NCBI GenBank assembly: GCA_951802195.1
Contig: OX637626.1
Location: 1,116,001-1,180,000, forward strand
Direction: 5' to 3'
Source of the DNA: Tausonia pullulans
Lineage: Eukaryota; Basidiomycota; Tremellomycetes; Cystofilobasidiales; Mrakiaceae
DNA length: 64,000 bases
Under the pieces are notes generated by a model. It was not told the DNA's origin. It made no database searches and was given only the letters and a program-made list of their open reading frames with translations. Both the position numbers and the translations under genes were made by a program. The stretch's first letter is position 1, and every line of letters starts with the position of its first letter. Shown here piece by piece: positions 23,779-36,333 of this stretch.

Positions 23779-26700
23779 CTAAGGGGAAGCAGAGGTGGCC
23801 TGCTGAGCAGCAGCAGCCTTGACCTCCCTCACGAGGTTGAGCGCCGACCCAGCCTTGACCCAAGCGACCTGGTCTTCCGACATCGTGTGCTTCGTCGGGA
23901 TCTCGACGACGGACCCATCGGCCTTGGTGACCCGGAGGGTGATGATGGACGAGAGGTCTCCACTAATGAGCGAGGCGACACCAACGGTCTCGACCTTGTC
24001 GCCGGCGTCAATCTTGGCATAGTCGGCCTTGTCGGCAAACCAAAGCGGGAGGATGCCCTGCTTTTTCAGGTTGGTCTCGTGAATACGGGCGAAGCTGGGA
24101 GGGGGGGTTCTTTAGTTGGCATCCAGGAAGGACGATGGAGAAGGCAGCGAGAGGCAACATACGAGCGGGCAACGATGAGGGCGCCACCGTAGAACCGAGG
24201 TTGGAGAGCAGCATGCTCGCGAGCAGATCCCTCTCCGTAATTCTGTTGCGGTATCGTTTGTCACAAAAGAGATCGCGGAGGCAGCATCACAAAACTTCTC
24301 GACTCACGTCGTCAACGACAAGCATCCAAGGCTGGTCCTTCGACTTGTACCGCTTGGCAATGTTGGGGATCGTGTCCTGGCCCTCGGCGTCGCGGGCGAC
24401 GTTGACCTCGCCTCCTTCGTCGTTGACGGCGGTGATGACTGAATGTTCATTGTCAGTTTGAGCCGGGCATTTGCTTTGATAGGAAGACAAAGACTGTCGT
24501 GACTCACGGAGGTTCTCCGAGATATTGCTGAGATGGCCCTTGTACTTCAGCCACGGTCCAGCCGCGCTGATGTGGTCGGTCGTGCTGGGAGGAGAAGACG
24601 TCAGCGCAAAAAGAAATGAGACATTGAGCGAGCAGGCGACTCACCACTTTCCACGGACGCGCATCAGGCACCGCATCTCCGGGAACTCGACGGGGCCTGA
24701 GGAGAAGAACGAAGGGAAGGGCTCAAGGACCTCAAGCCGAGACGACTTAGGGTCGATGGCGATCGACGTCTCCGGCGATGGCTCGGGGGAGGGCGTCGGC
24801 GCGAGAGTGAGGTCACCGGGGGTGAATCCGGCCGAGGGGAGCTTAGTTCCCGAGGGGGAGGCAAACTTGAAAGGCTTGCCGTCCTTGTCCGTGAGCGAGT
24901 CCGTCATCGGGTTGAACGACAGCGAGCCGGCGAACGACATGGCAGTGACGATCTCCGGAGAGGCGAGGAAGTTCATCGTCTTGAGGTTGCCGTCGTTTCG
25001 GGCCTTGAAATTCCGGTTGAACGAGGTGAGGATGGCGTTCTCCTCGCCTTGCTTTTCTGTACGCTTCCACTGGCCGATGCAAGGGCCGCACGCATTCGCC
25101 AGGACCGTCGCACCGACAGCCTCGAGCTTCTCCTGGAGACCATCCCGCTCGACGGTCGCTCGGATGAGCTCCGATCCGGGCGTGACCATGAAGGGGACCT
25201 TGACGCTCAGTCCCGCGTCCTTGGCCTGTTGGGCAATCGACGCGACGCGCGACATGTCCTCATACGATGAGTTGGTGCAAGAGCCAATGAGACCCGCAGT
25301 GAGCTCGTCCCGCCATCCGTTGGAGGAGATAAACTCGCCAAACTTGGAGAGCGGCGTCGAAAGGTCCGGGGTGAAGGGACCGTTGAGATGAGGCTCAAGC
25401 TCGGAGAGGTTGATCTCGATGACCTCATCGTACTCGGCGCCCTCATCCGCCTGGAGGAAACCCTTGGAGGCGGCCTGGTCGGCGGCCTTGGCGACACCAG
25501 CGCGGCCGGTCGCTTCGAGGTAGGAACGCATGTTGGCGGAGTAAGGGAACGTCGATGTCGTCGCGCCGACCTCGGCGCCCATGTTTGCGATGGTAGCGAG
25601 ACCGGTACACGACTGAGACTCGACTCCAGGTCCAAAGTACTCAATGATCCGGCCGGTGCCACCCTGCGCGTCGATTGAAGGTTAGCCGGCGTCCGACTTA
25701 GGCGTCAGGCGCTCCGAACTCACGCGGACAGTCAGCCGTCCAGCGAGGTTAAGGATCAGATCCTTGGGCGTTGCCCATCCGTTGAGCTCTCCCGTCAGCT
25801 TGACGCCAACGACGTTGGGCGCCTTGAGTTCCCAAGGCGTGTCGGTGAGGGCGTCGACGGCGTCGGCTCCTCCGACACCAATGGCGAGCATGCCGAGACC
25901 GCCGGCATTCGGGGTGTGAGAGTCGGTTCCGAGCATGAGGAGACCAGGCCTAGGAGGAGTGGGTCCGGAAGTCAGCGAAAAGAGAATGCAGGTACTGAAG
26001 GGCAAGAGGAGGCGCACGCCGCATAGTTCTCGAGGACGATCTGGTGGATGATGCCCGATCCAGGACGCCAGAACTGGGGAGCAGACCGGGTGTCAGCCCT
26101 TGACAGCCAGCACAACGGCTGCCGGCCCAAGCGGGAAACCACCAACCTCGATGCCGTACTTCTTCGCGGCCGACTCGAGGAAGTCAAAGACCTCCTTGTT
26201 GGTGACAATGGACCTCTGAACCAGGCCAAGAGCGAGGGGGTGGGTCAGTTCTTGCCTGCCAAACGGCCGAGCTGCTGCTACAAACGCACCTTGAGGTCAC
26301 TCTCAGCACCATCAAAGGCTACGCAAGAAAGCCGGAGGGGTGTGGGGCGGAAAGCGGGCGAGTAGTGGACCGGTGGTTGTCAGCGGACGACAGACTGAGA
26401 AACAGACACAAGACAGGATTGCGCCCGTTCGCGCACGCACGCACCCTGGATGAGGTGATCGCAGTGGATGCTGCTCGGGACGGCAGTCCTCTCCATGCCG
26501 CATGTCATGAACTGAAGGAGCGCCATCTGAGCCGAGGCGTCCTGCATGGCGACGCGGTCGGGCCGCAGCCTGGAGGAAAGTGAGGGCGAAAGTGGAGAGC
26601 CAAAGAGTGCGGGGAGAGAGGGGGAGAGGGAAAGAGGATCAATGACTCGGCCAGAGAGCTGACCCCCCGACGAAGGCGCCCCTCAGTAAAGGAAGGGCCG

Positions 26701-27137
26701 TACTTGAGGTAGGTCTCGCCCCGGACGGGACTCGGCGAGGCATCGACATCGTGAATGTGCGAGTAGAGGATCTTCTCGGCGAGCGTGAGCTTCTGGCCTC
26801 GGGGGAGCTTGGCCCGAACGGCCTCAAGCGTCTTGAGCAGCCGAGGATACGGCGGGGTGATGGACGACTTGGGGGAGAACGCAGACAAAATTAGGTACCA
26901 TTCAAGTCGAGAAGGCTAGAAGGAAGGACAGCCTGGCAAGGCTGAGGCGTGGTAGCACGGCCAGTCGACCGAATGCCCGGCGAGCGACTAAATGGCAACG
27001 GCGAGCGGCGGGCTCAGCGACATGACACTCACGCAGTCCTTCTGGGCGAGCTGAGCGTAGGGGACCTCGGTCGCAAAGCCCCTGCGGGCGTTGATAGACG
27101 CGCGAAGACCACTCCGGGAGGCGGTAGGGAGCAGCAT
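23779..27137 (-). CDS. ACO2: Mitochondrial aconitase of the ACO2 (homocitrate dehydratase) subtype
   Basis: Twelve minus-strand exons, from 27137-27033 to 24094-23779, give 798 residues; one exon (26318-26290) is 29 nt. The N-terminus, rich in Arg and Ser without acids ([15 protein letters not shown]), is a mitochondrial presequence. Aconitase hallmarks are [11 protein letters not shown] (first cluster region; the Fe-S Cys lies in [10 protein letters not shown]), [14 protein letters not shown], and [14 protein letters not shown] with the second and third cluster Cys. Downstream are [13 protein letters not shown] and [14 protein letters not shown]. Features such as [39 protein letters not shown] and KHTMSEDQV match yeast Aco2 better than Aco1. 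Aco2 dehydrates homocitrate in lysine biosynthesis, so that role is inferred here besides citrate isomerisation. A separate ACO1 gene would be expected elsewhere. Confidence 0.9.
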
Positions 27138-27350
27138 GGTGGGAAGAACGAGGCGGCAGAGGATGGTGGTCGGTCGAGGTGTCTGGCTCGACTTAATTGA
27201 CTGACGCCTTGGCTTTCCCGTTCGCTCGCGTCTTCGACATTTCGGCGCCCGCCTCCGAGAAGGCACAGAGACTACAGCCAATGCGCGTCGACGGATCATC
27301 TCGATGAGATCGTGTGCACATCCTCATCCATCCGACACCCGCAACCATCA

Positions 27351-28363
27351 TCACTCGTTATTTGTCTTCTTCCTTCCCCGCAGAGCCCGCCATCCCTTCA
27401 GCCCGACCCATCCAGCCGTCGCCCAGACCGCCAGCGCCGTCCCGACCTCGACGTAAGGCAGATGCGAGAGTCGTCCCACGGGCAGTGTCAGAATGAGTTG
27501 GGTGGAGTTCACACAGGCGGAGACCGGGTGCCATTCTGGCGCACGGCCGTCTGGGTGGGAGAAGAATGAGGACGTGAGTGACTGGCCGGTGAGATGCGCG
27601 CGCCCAACGGCGTAGCGTACCTGAGGTGGCATTCGGCATGCAAGCCCAACCCACTTGAGGCGCCGTTAGCTGTATCCTCCGAGATGCGTCTTTTATGCTT
27701 GGCTCCTCCTTCTCTTCCTCGAGCGTCAAGGCCGGGAGGTACCGTCCATGGATCGGTACCTCCAACAACCCCTGCCAGTCCGCCAGTGTCACCACGAGCA
27801 CAGAGTCATTCCCGTGCCCCAAGCGCGAGAGCGGCAGCTCAAGCTCAATCTCGCCGGAGAAAAAGTGTGAGTAGCCGAGGGCGCCGTCCCCCTCGAGCTG
27901 AGCGAGCTGGAATGGGTCCACGATGATGGATGGCGGGAAGGTATGGATGACCGTCAAGGAGCAGGAAGGGTCGGGCGCATCGCCGAAAGTGCTATCGTCC
28001 TCGATGCTGGTTGTCAGTTTGGAGTGGAAGGATCGAGTTCGGGAGAGCTGGCTCCAGGAGGACAGGTAGCTGGCGGCGATGACAGAAGAAGCGGAGAAGT
28101 GCGTAGGTGGGTGGATCTGGCGCATCGAGAAGGACGACAAGTACGCGTCGTGAAGGATGGGAGTCACTTCAGGGACAGTCGATCAGGGCATACGAGAGAT
28201 CGCCATGAAGGCCTGGTACCTCATTCGAGGCCTGGCGTTTCCCAGCCGCATGCTGTTGTTGGAGCACGCGGAGCTCTTCTCCGGTGAGAGCCCGAACTCC
28301 GTATGAGAGGTTGACATGTTCATGTTCCTGCTGCTGATTGGGAGAACTCGTGGAAGAACCCAT
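27351..28363 (-). CDS. PIG-X/PBN1-like subunit of GPI mannosyltransferase I
   Basis: Three minus-strand exons (28363-28220, 28116-27621, 27550-27351) give 279 residues. The luminal domain contains RSFHSKLTTSI, HTFPPSIIVDPFQL, SGEIELELPLSRL, LEVPIHGRYLPAL and RRIQLTAPQVGWAC. This is the PIG-X pattern of conserved P-[IL]-H-x-R-Y and a following strand. A C-terminal transmembrane helix (VEVGTALAVWATAGWVGL) and a short basic tail KGWRALRGRKK follow. PIG-X/Pbn1 stabilises PIG-M/Gpi14, which adds the first mannose to GPI anchors in the ER. The N-terminus is uncertain: the first exon was chosen by frame and splice sites, and a start further upstream with a hydrophobic stretch (GGIILFVSVSL) is possible as a signal sequence. 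Confidence 0.7.
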
Positions 28364-28487
28364 GTTTCCGAGAGAGGTGGTCGTGGTTTGAAGCGAGACG
28401 GACACGAAGAGGATGATCCCACCAAACGAGGAGAGACGAAACGCGTCATTCCCTCCTTGCCTTCTCCTTCTTTCAACCATCATCCTC
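28364..28487. promoter_or_regulatory. Very short divergent promoter (PIG-X-like / SKI3)
   Basis: Only 124 bases separate the proposed start codons of two oppositely oriented genes, so transcription is probably driven from one shared region. If the PIG-X-like gene uses the upstream start, the two 5' ends would overlap. Confidence 0.4.
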
Positions 28488-31400
28488 ATGAGCTCCTCCT
28501 TCGCAAAGGCCAAGCTCAAATTGGCCCGGGAGGCCATCGGCAAGAAGGACTTCGCCACCGTCAAGTCTCTCGCAGACGATGTTCTTGAGCACGAACCGAC
28601 CAACTACCACGCGTGAGGCTGACTGACGGAACCGAGCCGTCTGCTCTCATCGATGCTCACACGTTGCCTCTCTCTCTACATCTAGGCTAGTCTTCTCCGG
28701 TCTCGCAAACCTCAGTCTCAAGAAGTTCGAAGCTAGCGAAGCGGTCCGTCGTCGTCCCCGCCATGACCGGTCGTACACGTCAAGACTGACACGATGTCCC
28801 TTCCTTGCTCCTTGTCTTCATCTACCTCCAGGCCTACCTCAAGGCAACTGCTCAGTCCCCAGAACTTCCCACTGCATGGCAGGTGCGCCATCGGTGATCC
28901 TAGCTTTCGACTGGCACCTCTAGATACACTGTCTGATGTCTTCTCTCCCCCTCTCACTCGTTCTCAGGGTCTCGCAGCATTCTACGAGTCCCAACATGGC
29001 TGGTCGGAACTCGCCGGAGTCTATTCGCACCTCATCGAGATTTTTGCTAAAGCGTGAGTCCCACCAGACATGCACATGACGCGTCGATTGTGAAGGCTGA
29101 AACCCCATGGTCGCGTCTCGCCGCTTCAGCGAGGATGCCGTCAAGCTCGCCGAAACGATCCAAAAGCTCCTCGAACTTCGCCGGGAGGAAGGGCCCCGAT
29201 CTCAGCTTATTCAAACGCTGCATCTACTTCTCCCTTCCTCCCCCTTCTGGCCAATATTGCAGACGCTCCCGGCCCCGACGCCCACAGAGCCAACGAGCAC
29301 GACGACGCAGTACGTGCAGACGATTGTCCACGGGGACGACCTGCCTGTGCTCCAGGAAATTGTCAGACTCCAAGAGGAGGAGGAGGCCCAATTAAGGGAG
29401 AAGGAGGTGGAGAAGAGGAGATTGAGACTCGGGACGAAGCCGCAAACGAAGAAGCAAGTCCAGGCGGCCGTCTTTGCCGAAATGGGGGTTCAATCTCAGG
29501 TGCGCTGTTTTTTAACCCTATGGACGATTTGGCTACGGCGTTGACCCAGTCCCCCGTAGCTCCCGATGCTCTACTCGAGCCTCATGAACCACCCCAACCT
29601 CCCAACCGAAGCGCTGCGCGAGACCGAGCACAAGCTCTTCCTCTTCCACTACTCGCTTCTCGTCGCGCTCCCTCCTTCGGCTGATGCCAAGCCGATCGCT
29701 CGTAAGGAGGTCAAGGACATCGCTCGAGGCGTCGTCCTGCTCGGGCAGGCGGACCAAGAAATCTGGGATGTTGAGCTTGAGTGGGAGGACTACGTGTCGT
29801 TCCGTGAGTCACCGTCGTCGCGGGTGACCTTTTGCTTCGATTTATGTGACAAACACGAGACTGACGCACGCATGGAGGCACGTACTCGCAGAACAATACC
29901 CTCTCTCGACTCTGAAGAAGTACGCCTCGCTCTTCCCGGAAGCCGCGAGGGCGACTTTTATCCGTGGCTACCTCAAGTACTTTGGCCTTCAGGACCCCCC
30001 CGAGGAGGAAGAGGAGAGCTCTGAGAAGAGAACGACTCGCCAGAGAAAGAACAAGGACGTCGCCGCTGCCTCTTCGGTCGAGGTCGGCGTTGATGAACAG
30101 AATGCGGCGTGGCAGCTTCTTCTTGTTCGTTTCCCTCTTCTATTGGTGGCAGGCTGCCTGAACTACAGAGCTGAAGTTTGTCTCCCTTAATGGCTTAGGA
30201 CGGCTCGGACGCCCTCCCGTCGTCTCTGCTTTGCCACCGGATCCTCGCTCAGATCCACCTCCTCGAGCACGACTATGTCTCCGCCATTCAAACCGCCACC
30301 GAAGGACTCGACATCCTTCTCGTCATGGAACGTGAGATTGGGCTCTCTTACTCTAATTCTCGCCTCGCCTTCCAAACAATCCTCGCCACCTCCTACGTTC
30401 ACCACTTCTCGCCGAAGCACCATCCGCTTGCTGCGCCTCTCCTCGACACGGTCCTCGCTGCCCGGCCGGAGGACAGTCAGGCGCTTACGGGCCGCGGGTA
30501 CGTCCTCGAGGCGAAGGAAGTCTGGGATGAGGCGGAGGAGATGTTTGCTCGTGCCGAGGTCGTTCTTGCTCGCGGCGGTAAGGGTGCGGTATGGGATCTC
30601 GCGAGGGAGGAGAAAGCTTGGTGCGCGTTCAAGGCGGGCAAAAAGGACGAGGGGAGAGAGGCACTCAAGGCGATATTGAGTGGTCTCGCGGAGAATTCTG
30701 TCGATCCGGCTATCCTTGCTCAGGGCGCTCGGGTGGCATGGAAGCTCGGCACTTGCTACTGGGAGATGGGTGGACGTGAGTGAATTTTTCCACCTCCAAT
30801 CTCTTCTCCCCGGACAACAAGCTCAGTTGGACTTGTTCTCGCTTCTATCGAAAAATAGAGGAGAACCGCGATATCGCCCATCAGCTGTACCTCGGCTCTC
30901 TGCGTCGAAGCTCGACTTACGCCCCCTCCTGGACTGCCATCGGCATTTTCTGCGCTGAGCTCCACCCTCCCGATGACGTCCGAGCCTCGAAATGCTTCCA
31001 GCGGGCGTTCGAGCTCGACCCTCGCGAGGGCGAGGCCGGTCGCAGGCTCGCGGACCATTTCGCCGACGCCAAGGAGTGGGAGCTCGTCGAGATCATCGCC
31101 AAGCGGACCATCGAAGGCGAGGGTGGCCTCGAAGGTGGACTCGCCACTGCGGTCGACGAGCGCGTCAAGGAGGCCAAGGGTCGTTTCCTCGTCGGCAATG
31201 TTTGGGCCTGGAAGGCCCTGGGAGCCGTCGAGCTTACCCGGAGCGCCTTCGCCAAGGCCATCAACCACTTCCAGATCGCCCTCCGCTCCGATTCAACCGA
31301 TATTGCTTCGTGGCTCCGACTCAGCGAGGCGTACGCCCGGTCGGGTAAGCAGGCTGCTGCGCTCAAGACGCTCGCCCGCGCGCGGGCGATCGACCCGGAC

Positions 31401-33826
31401 AACTGGCTCGTCACTTTCATGATCGGAGACGTCCAGACCCAGCTCGGCGTTCACACTGAGGCGATCCGGTGCTTTCGCGAGATCCTCAAGACTCGCCCGA
31501 AGGAGCTGGGTGTCCTCGTTGCGCTCGCGCGCTCTCACCTCGCCCTTGCCAGGGAGGAGGCTTCGGCCGGCTACCACGCTCGGTCCGAGGGATCGCTCAT
31601 CCAGTCGCTCGCGAGCGTCCAGGCGATCCTCGTTGAGAAGGTGGGCTTCCGAGCGCTTGCTTGGAAACACGTCGGCGACGTCTGCCTCGACCTCGCCAGG
31701 CTGTCGTTCCAGTTCGACGTCGACATGGTTGCCAAGGCTCTCATTCCCTTCGTCAAAATTCTTGTTGCGGAGGACCCTTCCGGACACTCATCCGTCGATT
31801 GCGTCGCCACGGCTCGTCAGCTGCTCTCTCCGAAGCCCGAAATTGACATTGCCTTCGTGCTCCGACTCGCCACTTGTGCCTTCACGTACCGAAGTCACCT
31901 TCTCGTCGGCGACGAGATTGCCTCGGCCGTTGCCTCCCACGACATCGCCATCGCGCTCCACCACCTCGGCACGGACGCCCCGACGCTTCTGGAGACCGTC
32001 CGGCAGGCATGCGTCAAGGAGGCCACGGCTGCGATCCGCTCGGCCCTTCGGGCTCAGCCGCGCAATGAGCATCTATGGATCACACTGGGGACGCTGTCGT
32101 TCGAGTCGAGCGCGAAGCTCAGCCAGCATGCCTTTGTCATGGCGCTGGAGATCAACCCGAAGGTGAGCAATAGCTCACAGCTGATGATCCTCTCAAACGC
32201 TAACTCTCTTACCTCGATTTTAGAACCCCATCGTCTGGAGCAATCTTGGCTTCCTTTATCTCAAGCATGATGACTACAAGCTTGCAGAAGAAGCCTTCTA
32301 CAAAGCGCAAATCCTCGACCCAGACTGCGCGCTCGCCTGGCTCGGCCTTGGCATCATCGCGACCGTCGAAGGAAACCAGCATTCGGATGCTCGACTCATC
32401 TTCCAACACGCTGTTGATCTCTCTGAGGATTCGCTCGTCAGTGTCCAGTGTAGATTAAGTGATGTCCGTACCTAACTGATCTGGTAATTTTCCTGTACAG
32501 CTTGAGGCCAACCTCTCGTTCGCTCTGGCGACATACGAGCTCTTCGCAACCTCGACGCCTCCCTCGGCCTCCATACTCCATGCGCCGGCTTTCGCGCTCA
32601 AGCGCTTCTGCGAGCAGCGGCCTCAGGACGCCACAGCTCTCCACCTGTACGCGCTGATCGCCGAGCGACTTGGCCAATACGACCTCGCGCTCGGCCAGCT
32701 CACCAAGGCCGTCTCTGTCCTCGAGGCCGCGTACGAAGTCTCGGAAGACGTAGAGGTTGAAGCAAAGTTCGCCATTGCGCAGTCCAACCTCGGTCGGCTC
32801 CGACTCGCCTCGGGCGAGTACCAACTCGCGGTCGAGGCCTTCGCGGGTACGCTGGGTCTCATCGATGCCGCAGACGACAGCGTTCAGAGTCGGCGGGTGC
32901 GCGTGCATGCCAAGTTTGGCTCAGGACTCGCCCACTACTGGCTTGGGGAGCTTGATGAGAGCCTCAGCATGTTCCAGGCGGCACTGGACGAGCTCGAGAC
33001 TAAGCCGATGGGCAGGATGAAGGATCAGGTGTCGGTTCTGCTTGCGCAAGCTCTATGGGCCATGGGTGGCGAGGAGGAGAAGGATGCAGCGAAGAACACA
33101 CTGCTCGAGTGGTGCGTCCTCCTCCTTACGCCGTAGTGAGAGTTGCTTTTCCTGACCATTTTTGAATTGACAGCATTACGGCTGACTCGACGAACCTCGA
33201 TGCCGTCGCGACCCTCGCTGCTATCGGCACCGTCTCGGCCGACCGGGAACTTGTCGAAGCCGCTCTCTCCGAGGTCTTTGCTCTGCCGGCTGCTCGGCGG
33301 CACAAGCTCGATCCGAATGGCGACCTCGCCTGGCTTCAAGCTCATGCAGCTCTTGCCGAGGTGAGCTATAGTTATGTTCTTTCCTCCCTTTTCGAAGAGC
33401 TTTTCGCTGATCCCCCCATGTCTCAAGTCGGACGCTGCCTCCGCCGAAGCCGCCTTCTCCAAGGCAGCCGAGGAGTTCCCCACGGACGCCGCCCGGCCTC
33501 TCCTCGATCTCGCTCGTCTCCGTCTGCAGCAGAATGACGCCTCAGGCTCCTCCACGCACGTCCAAGCCGCGCGCAAGGCAGCGTCATTCGACCCGCTCGG
33601 TGAACCGGCATGGGAGGCCCTCATTGTTGGGTCAATTGCGGCTTCTAGGGAGGGGAATGGTGCGGAGGCACTCAAGGCGGCGCAGAGGGCGCTGATGATG
33701 AGGCCTTGGGAAGAGAGGGCGTGGCTCGCTGTGGAGCTGGCCAAGGGGGCACCGAGGAAGGCGCAAGTGGTTGAGAAGACAATCGAGGAGGGCGAGGGTG
33801 AGAACGAAGTTGGAAGGAAGGCGTAG
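28488..33826 (+). CDS. SKI3: SKI3 homologue, TPR scaffold of the Ski complex
   Basis: A multi-exon gene of about 5.3 kb beginning MSSSFAKAKLKLAREAIGKK. The first five exons are 28488-28612, 28686-28743, 28832-28882, 28968-29053 and 29130-29499; the longest runs to about 32,163. TPR-like repeats fill almost the whole protein. Early ones are DVLEHEPTNYHALVF and AYLKATAQSPELPTAWQGLA. The Ski3 signature region includes TYAPSWTAIGIFCAEL, ASKCFQRAFELDPREGEAG, WELVEIIAKRTI and NHFQIALRSDSTDIASWLRL. The C-terminal part has more TPRs (HVQAARKAASFDPLGEPAW) before the stop at 33,826. Ski3 (human TTC37/SKIC3) holds the Ski2 helicase and Ski8 together and feeds mRNA to the cytoplasmic exosome. Not all internal splice sites were resolved; that near 29,800-29,890 is uncertain. 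Confidence 0.9.
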
Positions 33827-34008
33827 GAGATGTCTTTCGCATTGAGAGAGGAAGCAAGATCGATGCGATAGTGTCAGCGAAGTTGAATGCAAAGGAGCGT
33901 GATAAAGAACAGAATGTCAGATGATTCTCATCGCAGCGATAAGCACACGATTAAGCTTCTTTTAGAGGAATAATCTTCTCAGCCGGAGGGGGTGGAGGAG
34001 GGCAAAAG

Positions 34009-34126
34009 GGTCCGAACCCGGGATTGAACCGAGGACCTCCATGAAGTGATGGTTTGACTGAATACGGATGATTCCGCAGTCTGTCAGGCACCCTAACATG
34101 GCGTGATACCGCTACACCATCCAGAC
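34009..34126 (-). tRNA. tRNA-Pro(AGG) with a 46-nt intron (left arm)
   Basis: Same mature sequence as the 8.5-kb copy, on the minus strand. Acceptor, D, anticodon (AGG) and T arms are all intact, with B box GGTTCAATCC and C73. The intron has one extra base (GACAGACTG in place of GACTACTG). It lies 19 bp from the outer edge of the inverted repeat. Confidence 0.9.
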
Positions 34127-35144
34127 GAGCAGGATCGCATGATCCTGAGTATGTCGACTCTCCCTCCTGCCCAGCCAGGTCATCGGTTCCAGGACCTCGA
34201 TCCCCGGTTGAGTCCTCTCCTCCATCTTCTTCGACGAGACCTGTCTATCCTGTGGTTCCCGCCGTCTGGACCGCTGCCGCAGCACCTGTCTCTCCCGCTC
34301 CTCTCTTTCTACAATGGTCATTTCCCCCCTCTCATCCCCTCCCCCTGCCCCATCTATACACTTCCCCCATCCCTCTCTAGTGAGGTTCTCTCTCTCCTTC
34401 CCCCCTCCCCTTCGCTGTCCCTCATAGGGTCATGCCGTCGCCTACGCTTGGTCCATGACTTGAACACACACACAAAAAAAAGATTACAAGAAAAAAAGTA
34501 ATGAGACAAAAATAAAACTCAAGGAGATCTGTGCCACAGTATCTGCAACCCGGGCTTCGCCAAACGCATGAAGGCTTTTCTCACGTGATGCACATTGAGC
34601 GACGTGATGGCCTTGAATGATCCCATTGCGATGCTGCAAAAGGCGACGGAACAGGACAACGACGAAAGCAAAATACGAGGGGGAGGAGGACAGGGAACTA
34701 GGGTCGTCAAGTCGTAATAAGGGGTTACAATAAGAGATAGGGCAAAGGGACGGGTGACACGAGGAGAGCCTGTCCGAGTCGACCGGTCAGGTGTTTTGGG
34801 GAGTTCAAGGGTAAAGGGGTTGGTTCAACTTATGGATAGGAATGAGAGATGAAGAAAAAGAGGGGAGCGCAATGCGAGATAGCAAACGGATGCGGTTGCG
34901 TGGCGGATAGGCATGGCAAGAGGGGCGGGCGGGATTTCAAGAGGTAGAGAGGTGACATGCAGGCAAGATCAGAGGATGGGTCCCATACATGTGTTCCAAG
35001 AGGGTAGCAAGGGCGAAGAAGCCTGCCAGTCCTCAAAGCGAGTCCCTGTGCGACGGTGGGCGCGCATATACGCTGTCCTAGGAGGGCGACAGGCGCGTCC
35101 CTTTGGGAGCAAGGCAACCAGACGCGACGACAATGCGCAGATCT
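34127..35144. other. Non-coding flank between tRNA-Pro and the LAMTOR1-like gene (left arm)
   Basis: No gene is recognised. The part nearest the tRNA (34,127-34,500) is strongly pyrimidine-rich with a CA/A-run near 34,468-34,500. It resembles the DNA upstream of the other tRNA-Pro copies. The rest is taken as 3' flank of the LAMTOR1-like gene. The same DNA lies at 57,331-58,348 in the right arm. Confidence 0.45.
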
Positions 35145-36333
35145 CTACCACTCGGTCGGAGGCTTGAGCCCGCCTTTCTTCTTTTTCTTGCTCGTGGGTA
35201 TCGTTCCTGCGGGAGAAAGCGGCATTGGAAGGGCGAAAGGGGCGCGAACGTCCTATAAGGGAGAGTGCAGCGTGGTCAGTGGCCCAATCGAGATGGAGGC
35301 CAGTCGATGCAAGCAAGCGCATCGTCCCTCACCTGGCTAGCCTCGGACGCGAACGAGGGCTTGCGGACGCCTCCGCTGGCGCTTGGAGAGAAGCCACCAC
35401 CATGACCTCCGTGGCCGTCATCCGATGGAAGGGTCGTCCGTGTTGGTGCAGGGGAAGCGATGGTCGTCTAGAGAAGGGAGACGTCAGTGAGCTTTGCAGT
35501 CGGGGGTAAATGCGTGCGAGTGAGTCATTAGGGGGGAGGGGAGGGCGACTCACAAAGTCCTGCATCTTTCTATAGGACGGACGACAGAGACAGGAAGACA
35601 ATGGAAGCAGCGTCAAACCAGGAGAGCTATCTACAGACAGATGGCATTGAGAGAGAAGATACGAACTGCTCCGCCTCACGCGCTATCCGGGCAAAGGTCT
35701 CCTGCTCCCGCTCAAGCGTCGGAGCAGATGAAGGCGCGGGCGAGAGGGGACTGGTAGGACAGTGAGACGAGAATGAGTATAACGAAGAGCGGGCATGATG
35801 ACGGTTAGCCTTGACTGGATGGGAGCCTGTCGCGATCAGCCTGAAACGAAGACTAGATACGCACGATGCAGACGGCTCGGCGACATCGGCGAGAAGCGGC
35901 GAGGTCTCCGTTGGGACGGCCTGAGGAGAAGAGAAGGAGCGGGCAGCGGAAGGTAGAGAGGTCGTGAGGCGAGTGGCGGAGGAGCACGTGCGAGTCAGCG
36001 ACGAACGATGGCATCTCGAGACGGGAGAAGCCCAGGGGACGAGGCAGGAGAGAGGGGGGGGAGGGGGGGGGGAAGGATCAAGGGAGGAGACGCCCGATCT
36101 CGCTCTCTGCTCGCATCTAGGACTCGACCCTTGCGCCAGGGTTGAGGACAAGAGGGCGGGAGGCTAAGGGAGTACGAGCTGAGATACGGACGGCAATCGA
36201 GGCAAGCGGGGAGAGAGAGGACGTTCGAGGGAGGGGAAGGTTGAAGGAGGAGCGAGAGAGGGCAAGGACTAACCAGGTGGTCTTTCTTACGAGGGCCACA
36301 GCACGAGCCGAAGATGGATTGGAGGAGGAACAT
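35145..36333 (-). CDS. LAMTOR1/p18-like lysosomal membrane anchor (left-arm copy)
   Basis: Six minus-strand exons, mirror of the right-arm copy at 56142-57330, give 152 residues; one exon is 16 nt. The N-terminus FGSCCGPRKK supplies paired Cys next to a basic patch, as in lipid-anchored adaptors. Next come a TETSPLL motif and the helical EREQETFARIAREAEQ, both typical of the LAMTOR1 family (Ego1/Meh1 relatives). These tether Rag GTPases and TORC1 to the vacuole. Family members usually begin MG for myristoylation; here FLLQSIFG precedes the Cys pair, so either palmitoylation alone is used or the true start lies inside. The C-terminal half is low-complexity with a Lys run (TSKKKKKGG). The call rests on short motifs only. 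It diverges from the MFS gene across about 640 bp. Confidence 0.5.

Noticed and set aside
28117-28167. PIG-X-like protein starting at 28,167
   Set aside because: That frame begins with GTG and has no ATG at this point; the region fits an intron with acceptor at 28,117.
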